Origin: Pseudoxanthomonas sp. CF125
GTDB taxonomy: Bacteria > Pseudomonadota > Gammaproteobacteria > Xanthomonadales > Xanthomonadaceae
Direction of reading: 5' to 3'
Length of the DNA: 64,000 bases
NCBI RefSeq assembly: GCF_900104085.1
Contig: NZ_FNLD01000004.1
Coordinates: 124,001-188,000 of the forward strand
The notes beneath the pieces are model-generated. The model did not search any database. It had not been told where the DNA came from and worked only from the letters and a program-made list of their open reading frames with translations. Every line of letters begins with the position of its first letter. Position 1 is the stretch's first letter. The translations under genes were made by a program, and so were the position numbers. This document shows, piece by piece, positions 44,373 through 58,089 of this stretch.

Positions 44373-46251
44373 GCGAGGCTAGATCGCCCTTCTGTTCCAG
44401 CCACGCCTTGCGATCCGAAGCGCGCTTCTTGGCTAGCAACATATCCATCAGCGAACGCGTACCGCTGTCGTCTTCGTTGGTCAGCTGCACCAAGCGCCGC
44501 GTATCCGGATGGATGGTCGATTCGCGCAGCTGCGAAGGGTTCATTTCGCCCAGTCCCTTGAAGCGGGTGACGTTGACCGCGCCCTTGAGCTTCTCGCGCT
44601 CTATCTTCTCCAGCAGCAGGCGCTTCTCTTCCTCGTCCAGCGCGTAGAACACCTGCTTGCCCACGTCCACACGGAATAGGGGCGGCATAGCCACGAAGAT
44701 GTTGCCGGCTTCCACCAGGGCAGGGAAATGCTTGAGGAATAGCGCGGTCAGCAGCGTAGCGATGTGCAAACCGTCTGAGTCCGCATCGGCCAGGATCACC
44801 ACCTTGCCGTAGCGCAGGCCGGTGATGTCGTCCTTGCCGGGATCGCAACCGATGGCCACGGCAAGGTCGTGCACTTCGTTGGAGGCCAGCACGCCGCCTG
44901 AGGCCACTTCCCAGGTGTTGAGGATCTTGCCGCGCAACGGCAGGATGGCCTGGAAATCCTTGTCGCGCGCCTGCTTGGCGCTGCCGCCGGCCGAGTCGCC
45001 TTCCACCAGGAACAGTTCGGTGCGCGAGAGATCCTGCGAAATGCAGTCGGCCAGCTTGCCGGGCAGGGCAGGGCCCTGGGTGACCTTCTTGCGCACGATC
45101 TGCTTTTCGGTCTTCAGACGCGCGCTGGCGCGTTCGATCGCCAGTTGCGCGATGCGTTCGCCGAAATCGGTGTGCTGGTTGAGCCACAGCGAGAACGCAT
45201 CGTGCGCGGCGCCTTCGATGAAGCCGGCGGCCTGGCGCGAACTCAGGCGTTCCTTGGTCTGGCCGCTGAACTGCGGGTCGGTCATCTTCAGCGACAGCAC
45301 GAAGGCCACGCGGTCCCACACGTCTTCCGGCGCCAGTTTCACGCCGCGCGGCAGCAGATTGCGGAAATCGCAGAACTCGCGCAGCGCATCGGTCAGGCCG
45401 CTGCGCAGGCCGTTGACGTGGGTGCCGTGCTGGGCGGTGGGAATCAGGTTGACGTAGCTTTCCTGCACCAGCTCGCCTTCGGGAATCCAGGACACGGCCC
45501 AGTCCACGATCTCGCTCTGCTTGGACAGCTGGCCTACGAACAGTTCCGGCGGCAGCAGCTCGCGTCCGCTGAGTTCCCCCAGCAGGTAGTCGCGCAGGCC
45601 GTCGGCGTAGTGCCACTCGTCGCGCTCGCCGCTGGCTTCGTCGAACAGCTTCACGGTCAGGCCCGGGCAGAGCACGGCCTTGGCGCGCAGCAAATGCTTC
45701 AGCGCGCGCAGGTTGTACTTGGCGGTGTCGAAATATTTCGGATCGGCCCAGAAGCGCAGCCGGGTGCCGGTGTTCTTCTTGCCGACGCTGCCTACGATTT
45801 CCAGCTTGGAAGCCGCGTCGCCGTCGCGGAATTCCATGCGGTATTCGTTGCCGTCGCGCTTGATGAACAACTCGACCTTCTTCGACAGCGCATTGACCAC
45901 GCTCACGCCCACGCCATGCAGGCCGCCGCTGAAGGTGTAGTTGCGGTTGTTGAACTTGCCGCCGGCATGCAGGCGGGTGAGGATCAGTTCAACGCCCGAG
46001 ATCTTCTCTTCGGGATGGATGTCCACCGGCATGCCGCGGCCGTCGTCGCTGACCTGGCAGCTGCCGTCCTTGAACAGGATCACCTCGATCTCGCTGGCAT
46101 GGCCGGCCAGCGCTTCGTCCACGGCGTTGTCGATGACTTCCTGGGCCAGATGGTTGGGCCGGGTGGTGTCGGTGTACATGCCCGGGCGGCGTTTGACCGG
46201 GTCCAGGCCGGAAAGGACTTCGATATCGGCGGCGTTGTAGCGGGTATTCAT
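44362..46251 (-). CDS. parE: DNA topoisomerase IV subunit B
   Basis: The 629-residue protein has the GHKL ATPase (RPGMYTDTTRPNHLAQEVIDN, VDEALAGHASEIEV, SDDGRGMPVDIHPEEKISG, GGKFNNRNYTFSGGLHGVGV) and the TOPRIM domain (LFLVEGDSAGGSAKQARD, VVILADADSDGLHIATLL). It ends in LMDMLLAKKRASDRKAWLEQKG. With ParC it decatenates daughter chromosomes. The ATG at 46251 (MNTRYNAADIEVL) matches ParE; an upstream extension is not homologous. Its 3' end abuts the eamA remnant. Confidence 0.96.
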   Translation of the reverse strand: MNTRYNAADIEVLSGLDPVKRRPGMYTDTTRPNHLAQEVIDNAVDEALAGHASEIEVILFKDGSCQVSDDGRGMPVDIHPEEKISGVELILTRLHAGGKFNNRNYTFSGGLHGVGVSVVNALSKKVELFIKRDGNEYRMEFRDGDAASKLEIVGSVGKKNTGTRLRFWADPKYFDTAKYNLRALKHLLRAKAVLCPGLTVKLFDEASGERDEWHYADGLRDYLLGELSGRELLPPELFVGQLSKQSEIVDWAVSWIPEGELVQESYVNLIPTAQHGTHVNGLRSGLTDALREFCDFRNLLPRGVKLAPEDVWDRVAFVLSLKMTDPQFSGQTKERLSSRQAAGFIEGAAHDAFSLWLNQHTDFGERIAQLAIERASARLKTEKQIVRKKVTQGPALPGKLADCISQDLSRTELFLVEGDSAGGSAKQARDKDFQAILPLRGKILNTWEVASGGVLASNEVHDLAVAIGCDPGKDDITGLRYGKVVILADADSDGLHIATLLTALFLKHFPALVEAGNIFVAMPPLFRVDVGKQVFYALDEEEKRLLLEKIEREKLKGAVNVTRFKGLGEMNPSQLRESTIHPDTRRLVQLTNEDDSGTRSLMDMLLAKKRASDRKAWLEQKGDLASLEV

Positions 46252-46420
46252 GGAGTGGGCGGTTTTTTTCTGATGGCGACTACAGCCCCGAAGTGTGCGG
46301 CTTGGTTTCTTTTTTTGCACGTTCAGTGGCAGGTGGGTTGCGGTGGACTATGTTTCGCGCGACCGGCGAGGGCGTTTCGGCTCGATTTGCTCCCCGGTCG
46401 GCAGTAAACGGAGAACCCCC

Positions 46421-46675
46421 ATGAACAAGCGCAACCTGATCCTCCTTGGCGCCATCGCCGCCGCACTGACCGCCACGGCGGCCTTTGCCCAGTCCAAGGC
46501 CAATTCCAACGCCGACCGGACCGCTACCGCCGCCGGGGACGAGAAATCCGACGCCGACAAGAAGGCCGAGCGCCGCGCCCAGAACGAGGCCGCAGCCGCC
46601 GCCAGGGCCAAGGCCAAGGGCGAAAGCGGCAAGAAATCGGACACGGAAGAAGAAGAGGAAGAGCGCAAGCCCTGA
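46421..46675 (+). CDS. Small exported, highly charged protein (84 aa)
   Basis: The precursor has a clear signal peptide (ILLGAIAAALTATAAFAQ) and a mature chain of about 60 residues made mostly of Ala, Lys, Glu, Arg and Ser (DADKKAERRAQNEAAAAARA, then an EEEEE run). Such a chain should form a single charged helix or be disordered. The ribosome site ACGGAGAACC precedes the start. No family is recognised. It is divergent from parE and followed by a terminator-like hairpin. Confidence 0.65.
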   Translation: MNKRNLILLGAIAAALTATAAFAQSKANSNADRTATAAGDEKSDADKKAERRAQNEAAAAARAKAKGESGKKSDTEEEEEERKP

Positions 46676-46711
46676 TAGGCCGCGCCTGACTACGCTTATC
46701 GGGCCGAATAG

Positions 46712-48490
<1,779 letters not shown>

Positions 48491-48499
48491 CCTTACTTG

Positions 48500-48638
48500 C
48501 GTCATTCCTGCGAAAGCAGGAATCCAATTTGACTTTGCTTTTGCATGTCGTTCCCCGTGTCACGGAAACCGACCGCATTGGCTCGTCGGATGGGAAGGCA
48601 AAAGCAAAATGGATCCCGGCTTTCGCTGGGATGACGAC
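48500..48638. repeat. Two opposed hairpin repeats (family E) between pyrG and kdsA
   Basis: ATTCCTGC-GAAA-GCAGGAAT (48504-48523) and ATCCCGGC-TTTC-GCTGGGAT (48613-48632) are opposed units flanked by GTCA and TGAC, a BIME-like arrangement. The second lies 20 bp upstream of the kdsA start. Confidence 0.7.
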
Positions 48639-48653
48639 AATCTGGAGTGGTTC

Positions 48654-49487
48654 ATGAAACTTTGCGACTTCGAAGTCGGCCTCGATAAACCGTTTTTTCT
48701 GATTGCCGGTCCCTGCGTCATCGAATCCATGCAGCTGCAGCTGGACGTCGCCGGCAAGCTGAAAGAGATCACCGGCAAGCTGGGCATCAACTTCATCTTC
48801 AAGTCCAGCTTCGACAAGGCCAACCGCACCTCCGGCACCAGCTTCCGAGGCCCCGGCCTGGAAGAGGGTTTGAAGGTGCTGGCCGAAGTGAAGAAGCAGA
48901 TCGGCGTGCCGGTGCTCACCGACGTGCACGAATACACCCCGCTGGACGAAGTGGCCTCGGTCGTCGATGTGCTGCAGACGCCTGCGTTCCTGTGCCGCCA
49001 GACCGATTTCATCCACAAGGTGGCCAGTGCCGGCCGGCCGGTAAACATCAAGAAGGGCCAGTTCCTTTCGCCCTGGGAAATGAAACACGTCACCAACAAG
49101 GCCAAGGCGACCGGCAACGAGCAGATCATGGCCTGCGAACGCGGCGCCAGCTTCGGCTACAACAACCTGGTTTCGGACATGCGCTCGCTCAGCGTGATGC
49201 GCGACACCGGCTGCCCGGTGGTGTTCGACGCCACTCATTCGGTGCAGTTGCCCGGCGGCATGGACGGCAAATCCGGCGGCCAGCGCGAGTTCGTGCCGGT
49301 GCTGGCGCGTGCGGCGATGGCCGTGGGCATCGCCGGCATCTTCATGGAAACGCATCCCAAGCCGGAAGAGGCATTGTCCGATGGTCCCAACGCATGGCCG
49401 CTCGGCAAGATGGAGGCACTGCTGGAAACATTGATGGCGCTGGACAGCATCACCAAGAAGAATGGATTTCTGGAGAGCGATGTCTGA
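48654..49487 (+). CDS. kdsA: 3-deoxy-8-phosphooctulonate synthase
   Basis: The 277-residue protein has the KDO8P synthase pattern: [90 protein letters not shown] and [19 protein letters not shown]. It condenses arabinose-5-phosphate with PEP for LPS inner core synthesis. The start ATG 48654 follows CTGGAG; an upstream ATG lies in the repeat. The downstream exported-protein gene begins about 38 bp after the stop. Confidence 0.97.
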   Translation: MKLCDFEVGLDKPFFLIAGPCVIESMQLQLDVAGKLKEITGKLGINFIFKSSFDKANRTSGTSFRGPGLEEGLKVLAEVKKQIGVPVLTDVHEYTPLDEVASVVDVLQTPAFLCRQTDFIHKVASAGRPVNIKKGQFLSPWEMKHVTNKAKATGNEQIMACERGASFGYNNLVSDMRSLSVMRDTGCPVVFDATHSVQLPGGMDGKSGGQREFVPVLARAAMAVGIAGIFMETHPKPEEALSDGPNAWPLGKMEALLETLMALDSITKKNGFLESDV

Positions 49488-49524
49488 TGCAGCCGCTCCA
49501 GGTTGGAACCGGATGGGTGAACGC

Positions 49525-51302
<1,778 letters not shown>

Positions 51303-51305
51303 GCG

Positions 51306-51647
51306 ATGCGGCGTCTCGCATGGCCATTGCTGGTGCTGGCGCTGCTGTTCGGGTGGCTGCAGTACCGGTTGTGGTTCAGCGAGGGCAGCTGGGGCGAAGT
51401 GACCGGGCTGCAGAACCAGGTGGCGCACCAGAAGCGCGACAACCAGGGCCTGCAGGAACGCAATAACGCCCTGGCCGCGGAAGTCGAGGATCTCAAGTCG
51501 GGCGAAGAAGCGGTCGAAGAGCGCGCGCGCAGCGAGCTGGGCATGATCAAGCCGGGCGAGAAGTTCTACCGCGTGGTGGAAGCGCCCACCGCGCCGGCGC
51601 CGGTCACGGAAGAAACCGCCGCTCCGCAGGCGGAGCAAGACCGCTGA
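51306..51647 (+). CDS. ftsB: Cell division protein FtsB
   Basis: This 113-residue bitopic protein has one N-terminal membrane helix ([21 protein letters not shown]) and a periplasmic coiled coil of about 45 residues ([39 protein letters not shown]). The [20 protein letters not shown] motif follows, then an Ala/Pro/Glu tail. FtsB forms a complex with FtsL and FtsQ at the divisome. Location between eno and ispD is the usual gammaproteobacterial one. Overlaps ispD by 1 bp (TGATG). Confidence 0.94.
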   Translation: MRRLAWPLLVLALLFGWLQYRLWFSEGSWGEVTGLQNQVAHQKRDNQGLQERNNALAAEVEDLKSGEEAVEERARSELGMIKPGEKFYRVVEAPTAPAPVTEETAAPQAEQDR

Positions 51648-52342
51648 TGCCCGGCATCTGGGTGGTAGTGCCCGCCGCCGGACGCGGCACCCGTTTCGGC
51701 GCCGAAATTCCCAAACAGTATCTGAGCGTCGATGGACAACCGTTGATCGCCTACACGCTCGCGGCGCTATTCGCGCATCCGGCGGTGGAAGGTGCCGTGG
51801 TGGCGCTGTCGGAGAACGACGCCGACTGGCCGGGCTGGGAAAGCTTCAGCGGCAAGCCGATCCTGACCTGTGTTGGCGGCGTCACCCGCGCCGGGTCGGT
51901 GCTGGCCGCGCTCAACGCGCTGCCGGCCGAGGTCAGAGCCGACGACTTCGTGCTGGTGCACGATGCGGCGCGGCCCAACCTGGGCCAGGAAGACCTGCAG
52001 CAACTGCTCGAGCGCGGCCGCAACGATCCGGTGGGCGCGATCCTGGCCGCGCCGGTGCGCGACACGCTGAAACGCGCCGGCGACGACGGTGGCATCGACG
52101 GCACCGAGCCGCGGCAGCGGCTGTGGCGCGCGCTGACCCCGCAGCTGTTCCGCCGCCTGCAGCTGTCGCGCGCGCTGGAGGAGGCCGGCAAGGCGGGCGT
52201 CGAGGTTACCGACGAATCGATGGCGATGGAGCTGCAGGGTTTGCGGCCGCTGCTGATCGAAGGCAGCGAGGATAATTTCAAGATCACCACGCCGGCCGAC
52301 TTGGCGCGTTTCGAGTTCATGCTTTCGAAGCGGCAGACGTGA
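51647..52342 (+). CDS. ispD: 2-C-methyl-D-erythritol 4-phosphate cytidylyltransferase
   Basis: The 231-residue protein has [21 protein letters not shown] (nucleotide loop), [66 protein letters not shown] and FKITTPADL. It transfers CMP from CTP to MEP in the non-mevalonate isoprenoid pathway. ispF lies downstream, separated by an inverted repeat pair. Confidence 0.96.
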   Translation: MPGIWVVVPAAGRGTRFGAEIPKQYLSVDGQPLIAYTLAALFAHPAVEGAVVALSENDADWPGWESFSGKPILTCVGGVTRAGSVLAALNALPAEVRADDFVLVHDAARPNLGQEDLQQLLERGRNDPVGAILAAPVRDTLKRAGDDGGIDGTEPRQRLWRALTPQLFRRLQLSRALEEAGKAGVEVTDESMAMELQGLRPLLIEGSEDNFKITTPADLARFEFMLSKRQT

Positions 52343-52353
52343 AGTAAGAACTT

Positions 52354-52455
52354 CCGTCATTCCCGCGAAGGCGGGAACCCGGCGACTTGGTTTTTTGCGA
52401 GGAAAGGAAGCCCGAGAGAGAAGTCACTGGGTTCCCGCCTTCGCGGGAATGACGG
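52354..52455. repeat. Perfect 27-nt inverted repeat pair (family E) between ispD and ispF
   Basis: CCGTCATTCCCGCGAAGGCG... at 52354-52380 recurs exactly inverted at 52429-52455, enclosing 48 nt. Each arm also contains its own small hairpin (TTCCCGC-GAA-GGCGGGAA). Confidence 0.8.
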
Positions 52456-52485
52456 CAACAGCCATTCTGAATCAGGACGCATTCC

Positions 52486-52980
52486 ATGCATAACACCTCC
52501 AATATCCGCATCGGCCAGGGTATCGACGTCCACGCCTTCGCTGCGGGCGACCACCTCATGCTCGGCGGCGTGCGCGTGCCGCACGACCGCGGCGTGGAAG
52601 CGCACAGCGATGGCGACGTGGTCCTGCATGCGTTGTGCGACGCGATGCTGGGTGCATTGGCGATGGGCGATATCGGCAGGCATTTCCCGCCGTCCGACCC
52701 GCAGTGGAAGGGCGCCGACAGCCGCGCGTTCCTTCGCCATTGCAATAGCTTGATCCAAGGAAAGGGCTGGAAAGTGGGCAATGCGGACATCACCGTTATC
52801 TGCGAGCGCCCCAAGGTAGGTCCGCACGCGGACGCGATGCGTGCGCTGATCGCCGCCGACCTGGGCATCGACGCGGACGCGGTCAGCGTCAAGGCCACCA
52901 CCAGCGAGAAGCTTGGCTTCACCGGACGCGGCGAAGGCATCGCCGCGCAAGCAGTGGTGCTGCTGGTCCGTAACGCGTGA
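52486..52980 (+). CDS. ispF: 2-C-methyl-D-erythritol 2,4-cyclodiphosphate synthase
   Basis: The 164-residue protein has metal ligands Asp14 and His16 (GQGIDVHAF), [39 protein letters not shown] and [23 protein letters not shown]. It forms the cyclodiphosphate from CDP-ME2P in the MEP pathway. The stop overlaps the truD GTG (GTGA). Confidence 0.97.
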   Translation: MHNTSNIRIGQGIDVHAFAAGDHLMLGGVRVPHDRGVEAHSDGDVVLHALCDAMLGALAMGDIGRHFPPSDPQWKGADSRAFLRHCNSLIQGKGWKVGNADITVICERPKVGPHADAMRALIAADLGIDADAVSVKATTSEKLGFTGRGEGIAAQAVVLLVRNA

Positions 52981-54011
52981 CCCAATCGTTGCCCAGCGCT
53001 TTCGGCGCGCCGGTACTGCGCGCCCGCATCCGCACCGTTCCAGAGGATTTCTTCGTCGAGGAGATCGCGGGGTTCGAACCCAGCGGGGAAGGCGAGCATT
53101 TGCTGCTGACCATAGAAAAACGCGGCCTCAATACCGCCGCGGTAGCCAAGCGCTTGGCCGAATGGGCTGGTTTGCCGGAAATGGCCATCGGCTACGCAGG
53201 CATGAAGGACAGGCATGCGGTGACGCGTCAGCGATTCAGCGTGCACCTGCCCAAGCGCATCGCCCCGGAGCAGGCGCCGCTGCAGTCCGAAGATCTGACC
53301 GTGACCCATTCGGCATGGCACAACCGCAAGTTGCCACGCGGCGCGCTGGCTGGAAACCGTTTCGTGCTGATCCTGCGCGAGGTAGCGGGCGAACGCGCGC
53401 TCATCGACGAACGTCTGCGTCAGATCGCCGCCCGCGGTCTGCCCAACTGGTTCGGCGAACAGCGCTTCGGCCGGGGCGGCGATAATGTCCAATCGGCGCT
53501 GTCGATGTTCGCGGGGCGCCGCGTGCGCCATGACCAGCGTTCGATCCTGCTGTCGGCGGCTCGCTCGGAGCTTTTCAATCGCGTATTGGCCGCGCGCGTG
53601 CGCGACGCCAGTTGGGATGCCGGGCTGGAAGGAGAGGTATGGACCTTGTCGGGCAGCCGCAGCGTGTTCGGTCCGGAACCCTGGAGCCAGGCGTTGGCCG
53701 AGCGCCTGGCGCGTTTCGATATCCACCCCAGCGGGCCGTTGTGGGGAGCCGGTGAGCTTCGCAGTACGGCGCGCTGCGCCGAGCTGGAGCGATCGGCCCT
53801 GCACGGCGACGATGCGCTTGCTTTGCGCAAAGGCCTGGAGGATGCGGGGCTGAAACAGGAGCGCCGTGCCCTGCGTCTGATCGCAGAAGGGCTGGTCTGG
53901 ACATGGCCGGAAGAAGCCACGCTATCGCTGGCGTTTTCGCTGCCGCCCGGCTGTTACGCCACCGCTTTGCTGCAAGAGCTCGGAGAAATCTCCGATGCGA
54001 CCCGGGATTGA
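52977..54011 (+). CDS. truD: tRNA pseudouridine(13) synthase TruD
   Basis: This 344-residue protein has the TruD pattern: [56 protein letters not shown] with catalytic Asp78, [19 protein letters not shown] and [16 protein letters not shown]. It isomerises U13 in tRNA-Glu. Starts at GTG overlapping ispF. The ispD-ispF-truD-surE order is common in gammaproteobacteria; here a small lipoprotein and an Smr gene intervene before surE. Confidence 0.96.
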   Translation: MTQSLPSAFGAPVLRARIRTVPEDFFVEEIAGFEPSGEGEHLLLTIEKRGLNTAAVAKRLAEWAGLPEMAIGYAGMKDRHAVTRQRFSVHLPKRIAPEQAPLQSEDLTVTHSAWHNRKLPRGALAGNRFVLILREVAGERALIDERLRQIAARGLPNWFGEQRFGRGGDNVQSALSMFAGRRVRHDQRSILLSAARSELFNRVLAARVRDASWDAGLEGEVWTLSGSRSVFGPEPWSQALAERLARFDIHPSGPLWGAGELRSTARCAELERSALHGDDALALRKGLEDAGLKQERRALRLIAEGLVWTWPEEATLSLAFSLPPGCYATALLQELGEISDATRD

Positions 54012-54149
54012 CGCCGTTCGTCGGAAAGCCTTAGCAGGTACTGGAACGCCGGCAGGCGCGGCGTATAAGCCGAATTGACGTCTGGAGATTCACTAATCGG
54101 CATATCCGCCGGACGCCGTGACTTTCTGGCTTTCGAATCGGAGGGTGTC

Positions 54150-54389
54150 ATGAAAACTCTTTTGAGAATCGCGACCTTATCGTTCGGATTGGTACTGCTT
54201 GTCGGTTGCGCCAGCACTAAAACCGCTTATCGCGAAGCGCCGCCGCAACAGCGGTCCGCAGGATTCAGCATGGAAGTGGACGAGCGGTACGTGACCTTGG
54301 TCGAGAACATCGCCAAGCAGCGCGGAACCCGGGTGATGTGGGTCAACAAGCCCACCAAGCGGGTGAACACGGTAGCTGCCGCGGACTGA
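54150..54389 (+). CDS. Small lipoprotein (79 aa)
   Basis: The precursor has a lipoprotein signal (LLRIATLSFGLVLLVGC) after a strong GGAGGG ribosome site. The mature chain is about 58 residues, with DERYVTLVENIAKQRGTRVMWVNKPTKRV, a short helix-strand pattern reminiscent of small outer-membrane lipoproteins of unknown role. ATG 54150 gives the full signal; the longer upstream frame is not supported. It converges on the Smr gene. Confidence 0.8.
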   Translation: MKTLLRIATLSFGLVLLVGCASTKTAYREAPPQQRSAGFSMEVDERYVTLVENIAKQRGTRVMWVNKPTKRVNTVAAAD

Positions 54390-54404
54390 TCCCTGGCGTC
54401 AGTT

Positions 54405-54944
54405 TCAGCGCCGGGCCAGCAATACCACCACGGCGCCGGTACCGCCTTGCGCGGCCGGCGCGGAGTGGAATGCGAATACGTCGGCCCGTTGCCGCAACAC
54501 GCGGTCGACCAGATTCTTCAACACCGGCAGCCCGCCGTCGTCGCGCTGCCCCTTGCCGTGGATGACGCGCACGCATCCGAATTCGTGGGCGTGCGCCTCG
54601 GCCAGAAAATGCCTCAGCATCGATTCGGCCTGCAGCAGGGTGGCGCCATGCAGGTCCAGTTCGTCCTGCGCCGAAAAACGCCCGCGCTTCAATCGCTGGA
54701 AGACCGCAGGCGGCACCGAGTCGCGCCGGTAACTCAGGGTGTCGCCCGCCGCCAGGGCCGACAGATCGTCCAGCCCGCGTTGGAACTCGCTGCGCGCCTC
54801 GCGCTCATCGCGTTCGGCCATGCGTGCGGCCGGCCTGGGTTTGGGTTTGCCGGGAGCGGGCGTTGATTCCGGCAATCGTTTGACCGGTCCTATCGCTTCG
54901 CGGAACAGCGCGGCATCGTCATCGTCGTCGGGAAGCATTGGCAT
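54405..54944 (-). CDS. Smr-domain protein
   Basis: The 179-residue protein has an acidic N-terminus ([14 protein letters not shown]) and a basic/proline linker. The C-terminal Smr domain (about 90-179) contains [20 protein letters not shown] and [20 protein letters not shown], the LDLHG and HGxG motifs of Smr nucleases. Standalone small Smr proteins (SmrA/SmrB-like) cleave DNA or mRNA; SmrB acts on stalled ribosomes in E. coli. Which applies cannot be read. Divergent from surE. Confidence 0.9.
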   Translation of the reverse strand: MPMLPDDDDDAALFREAIGPVKRLPESTPAPGKPKPRPAARMAERDEREARSEFQRGLDDLSALAAGDTLSYRRDSVPPAVFQRLKRGRFSAQDELDLHGATLLQAESMLRHFLAEAHAHEFGCVRVIHGKGQRDDGGLPVLKNLVDRVLRQRADVFAFHSAPAAQGGTGAVVVLLARR

Positions 54945-55016
54945 GCCTGCAGGTTAGCGGCATCGGGGCGGGGCGCAAGAGCGTGCGGTATCATGGGCCC
55001 GTACTTGAGGAACCCC

Positions 55017-55796
55017 ATGCGCGTACTTGTTAGTAACGACGACGGCGTAGACGCCCCCGGCATCCGAATCCTTGCGGAAGGCCTGCGCAGCGCCGGCCAC
55101 GAAGTCCTGGTGGTCGCGCCCGACCGCGATCGCTCCGGCGCCAGCAACTCGCTGACCCTGGATCTGCCCATCCGCATCAAGAAGCTGGACGAGCAGACCT
55201 GGCGCGTCGCCGGCACGCCCACCGATTGCGTGCACCTAGCGCTGACCGGAATGCTGGAAGTAGAACCCGACATCGTCGTGTCCGGCATCAACAACGCCGC
55301 CAATCTGGGCGACGACGTGATCTATTCGGGAACCGTGTCGGCGGCGATGGAAGGCCGTTTTCTGGGCCTGCCCGCAGTGGCCGTATCGCTGGCCACCGCC
55401 GATCACAAGGCAAACCATTTCGCTACCGCCGCGCGCGCTGCTGTGGAGATCGTGGCGCGGTTGAAATCCGATCCGCTGCCGGCCGACACCATCCTCAACG
55501 TGAATGTGCCCGATCTGCCGTGGGATGAAATCGCCGGTTTCGAAGTCACCCGCCTGGGCAACCGCCACCGTTCCGAAGCCTGTCTGCCGCAGCCCGATCC
55601 ACGCGGCGGAACGGTGTACTGGATCGGTCCGGCCGGACCGGAGCAGGACGCCGGCCCGGGCACCGATTTCCATGCGGTGCGCACCGGTTTCATTTCCATC
55701 ACCCCGATCCATGTGGACCTGACCCGTTATCAGGCGCTGGAAAAAGTCGCCAGCTGGGTCGGCGGGCTGAGCGCTTCGCTGGAGGCATCGGCGTGA
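55017..55796 (+). CDS. surE: 5'/3'-nucleotidase SurE
   Basis: The 259-residue protein begins [16 protein letters not shown] (metal-binding Asp-Asp), then [61 protein letters not shown] and TRLGNRH. It hydrolyses nucleoside monophosphates and survives stationary phase stress. Start follows TTGAGGAACCCC. Its stop overlaps the GTG of pcm. Confidence 0.97.
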   Translation: MRVLVSNDDGVDAPGIRILAEGLRSAGHEVLVVAPDRDRSGASNSLTLDLPIRIKKLDEQTWRVAGTPTDCVHLALTGMLEVEPDIVVSGINNAANLGDDVIYSGTVSAAMEGRFLGLPAVAVSLATADHKANHFATAARAAVEIVARLKSDPLPADTILNVNVPDLPWDEIAGFEVTRLGNRHRSEACLPQPDPRGGTVYWIGPAGPEQDAGPGTDFHAVRTGFISITPIHVDLTRYQALEKVASWVGGLSASLEASA

Positions 55797-56479
55797 CTCC
55801 AAGGTTGCGTGAGGCCGTGGGCCAGGGCATGACTTCCCAGCGGGTTCGCGACCGTTTGGTGGACCGCCTGCGCGCGGGAACCGATAACAGCGCCGGCATC
55901 CGCGACGAGAACGTGCTCAATGCCGTGCGCACGGTGCCGCGCCATCTGTTCATCGACGAAGCGCTGGCGACCCGCGCCTACGAAGACACCGCCTTGCCCA
56001 TCGGCCATAGCCAGACCATTTCCCAGCCGTGGGTGGTGGCGCGCATGACCGAGGCGCTGCTGCAGAACGCGTCGCCGAAGAAGGTGCTGGAGATCGGCAC
56101 CGGCTCCGGTTACCAGGCCGCCATCCTGGCCGCGCTGGGCCTGGAGGTGTACACGGTCGAACGCATCGGCGACCTGCTACGGCAAGCCCGCAAGCGCTTT
56201 CGCCAGTTGGGCATGAATGTGCGCAGCAAGCACGACGATGGGCGCATCGGTTGGCCCGAGCACGCGCCCTACGACGGGATCATCGTCACCGCCGCCGCGC
56301 CCGCGCTGGTGAGCGCGCTGGTCGATCAGCTCGCGGTCGGCGGGCACCTGGTGGCGCCGGTGGGCGGCGCTTCCTCGCAATCGCTGATCAAGCTGACCAA
56401 GCGCGAAGACGGCGGCGTGGACGAACAGGTGCTGGCGCCGGTGGTGTTCGTTCCGTTGCTGTCCGGCACTTTGGATTAG
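55793..56479 (+). CDS. pcm: Protein-L-isoaspartate O-methyltransferase
   Basis: The 228-residue protein starts at GTG (GTGA overlap with surE). It has [69 protein letters not shown] and [21 protein letters not shown]. It methylates isoaspartyl residues for repair. About 12 residues precede the usual N-terminus and an alternative start lies at internal Met13. The DedA-like gene begins 2 bp after its stop. Confidence 0.96.
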   Translation: MTPRLREAVGQGMTSQRVRDRLVDRLRAGTDNSAGIRDENVLNAVRTVPRHLFIDEALATRAYEDTALPIGHSQTISQPWVVARMTEALLQNASPKKVLEIGTGSGYQAAILAALGLEVYTVERIGDLLRQARKRFRQLGMNVRSKHDDGRIGWPEHAPYDGIIVTAAAPALVSALVDQLAVGGHLVAPVGGASSQSLIKLTKREDGGVDEQVLAPVVFVPLLSGTLD

Positions 56480-56481
56480 GC

Positions 56482-57096
56482 ATGAAGATATTCGGACCGC
56501 TGTACGCCCGCGCCATCCAGTGGGCGCAACACCGGCATGCGCCCCGGCTGCTCGCCGGACTGAGCTTCATCGAAGCCATCATCTTTCCCGTTCCGCCCGA
56601 AGTCATGCTTGCGCCGATGTCGCTGGCGCAACCCAAACGCGCGCTTTGGTTCGCCACCTTGAGCCTGATCGGTTCGCTGGCCGGCGCGGTGGTCGGATAC
56701 GCGTTGGGCCACTTCGCGTTCGAGGCGTTGAAGCCGGTGATCGAATGGCTGGGGTGGAGCGCCGGCATCGACGAGCAAGTGACGCATTTGCGGCAGGTGG
56801 TGGCGGAGTCTCCGTGGAAGGCATTCTGGTTGTTGGTGCTGGCCGGATTCACGCCGATCCCGCTGAAGATATTCACGTGGGCCTCAGGCATTGTCGGCGT
56901 ACCGCTGCTACCGTTCCTTGCCAGCATGCTGGTCGGCCGCGGCAAGCGCCTGTACCTGGTTGCCGGCGCGATCAGACTCGGCGGCGCGCGCGCTGAAGCT
57001 GCGTTGCATCGCTGGATCGAACCGGTAGGCTGGATCTCCACCGCGTTGCTGGTGCTGTTGATCGGCTGGCTGGTGTGGAAAGCCAACGGCGGATGA
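56482..57096 (+). CDS. yqaA: YqaA-like DedA/SNARE-associated membrane protein
   Basis: The 204-residue protein has four or five hydrophobic segments with LLAGLSFIEAIIFPVPPEVMLAPMSLA near the N-terminus, SLAGAVVGYALGHFAFE, and FTPIPLKIFTWASGIVGVPLLPF, the pattern of the VTT/DedA-like YqaA family. Such proteins are implicated in lipid transport and membrane homeostasis. The gene lies between pcm and nlpD, 2 bp after pcm, and is probably co-transcribed with them. Confidence 0.88.
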   Translation: MKIFGPLYARAIQWAQHRHAPRLLAGLSFIEAIIFPVPPEVMLAPMSLAQPKRALWFATLSLIGSLAGAVVGYALGHFAFEALKPVIEWLGWSAGIDEQVTHLRQVVAESPWKAFWLLVLAGFTPIPLKIFTWASGIVGVPLLPFLASMLVGRGKRLYLVAGAIRLGGARAEAALHRWIEPVGWISTALLVLLIGWLVWKANGG

Positions 57097-57127
57097 CGCA
57101 TAACAAACCACGGAACGACCGACGGAA

Positions 57128-57889
57128 ATGACCAACAGCAAATGGAATACGCATAAGTCATTGGCCCTGTTGGCTGCCGCAGCCCTGTTGGCCGCATGCA
57201 GCAGCACCGTGGTGCGCGAGACCTCTTCTTCCCGCACTCCGCAGCGCATCGTTTCCCAACCCAAATACGGCGCAACCGTCAGCGTGCAGCGCGGCGACAC
57301 CTTGTTCGGCGTGGCCTTCCGCAACGGCATCGATTTCCGCGACTTGGCGGCCTGGAACAACATCCCCTCGCCGTACACCATCTACCCGGGGCAAAGCCTG
57401 AAGTTGTATCCGCCCAGCCGCAGCAGCGTTGCGGCTCCGGTCACCCGGCCCACTCCCGCCGCGCCGCGTCCGCCGGCAGCGGTGAAGCCGGTGCCGGCGC
57501 CAAGACCGGCCAGCAGCGGTTTCAACTGGCGTTGGCCGGCGGAGGGCGTGGTCATCGGGCGCTTCACCGCGGGCGACGCCACCAAGCAGGGCGTGGACAT
57601 CGCCGGCGCCAACGGCCAGGCGGTGCGTGCGGCCAGCGATGGGGTGGTGGTGTATTCGGGCGGCGGCCTGGTGGGCTACGGCGAACTGATCATCATCAAG
57701 CACAACGAATCGTGGCTGTCGGCCTATGGCCACAACCGCAAACGCCTGGTCAACGAAGGCCAGAACGTGAAGGCCGGGCAACAGATCGCGGAAATGGGCC
57801 GCAGCGGCGCTTCGCGCGACATGCTGCATTTCGAGATCCGCTACAACGGCAAGCCGGTGGATCCGCTGATCTATCTACCCAAACGCTAA
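57128..57889 (+). CDS. nlpD: NlpD-like LysM/LytM lipoprotein (amidase activator)
   Basis: The 253-residue precursor has a lipobox (LLAAC), a LysM domain (VSVQRGDTLFGVAFRNGIDFRDLAAWN, about 50-95), a Pro/Ala linker and a C-terminal LytM/M23 domain (FNWRWPAEGVVIGRFTAGD, DIAGANGQAVRAASDG, LHFEIRYNGKPVDPL). The first zinc-ligand His of active M23 enzymes is replaced (TKQGVDIAG), as in E. coli NlpD, so it should activate an AmiC-type amidase rather than cut peptidoglycan. No rpoS gene follows, unlike enterobacteria. Confidence 0.9.
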   Translation: MTNSKWNTHKSLALLAAAALLAACSSTVVRETSSSRTPQRIVSQPKYGATVSVQRGDTLFGVAFRNGIDFRDLAAWNNIPSPYTIYPGQSLKLYPPSRSSVAAPVTRPTPAAPRPPAAVKPVPAPRPASSGFNWRWPAEGVVIGRFTAGDATKQGVDIAGANGQAVRAASDGVVVYSGGGLVGYGELIIIKHNESWLSAYGHNRKRLVNEGQNVKAGQQIAEMGRSGASRDMLHFEIRYNGKPVDPLIYLPKR

Positions 57890-57905
57890 AGTTCTAGCTA
57901 GCGCG

Positions 57906-58016
57906 TCGTAGGTCGGCCCCCGTATCAAGTACGGGGCAGGCTCTACGTGGCCGACGCCCGTGAAAGATGAACGTCCAGCATGGCCGCGCGTCGGGGGGCG
58001 TAGCCCCGACCTACGT
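57906..58016. repeat. Family A repeat cluster downstream of nlpD
   Basis: A long unit at 57908-57957 (GTAGGTCGGCCCCCGTATC...) is the inverse of the unit at 11966-12006. It is followed by a short unit at 57989-58015 in opposite orientation (CGTAGCCCCGACCTACG). The remaining gap to 58089 shows nothing recognisable. Confidence 0.7.
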
Positions 58017-58089
58017 TAGTCCCGGTAGGGCCGAGTTTGCTCAGTTGCTCTTTACGGTAAGCCACACAGCGACTCTGGGGACCTCCGCC

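Noticed and set aside
54012..54149. Sigma-70 promoter before the small lipoprotein (TTGACG ... CATATC)
   Set aside because: The spacing is about 20 bp, too long for a confident call.
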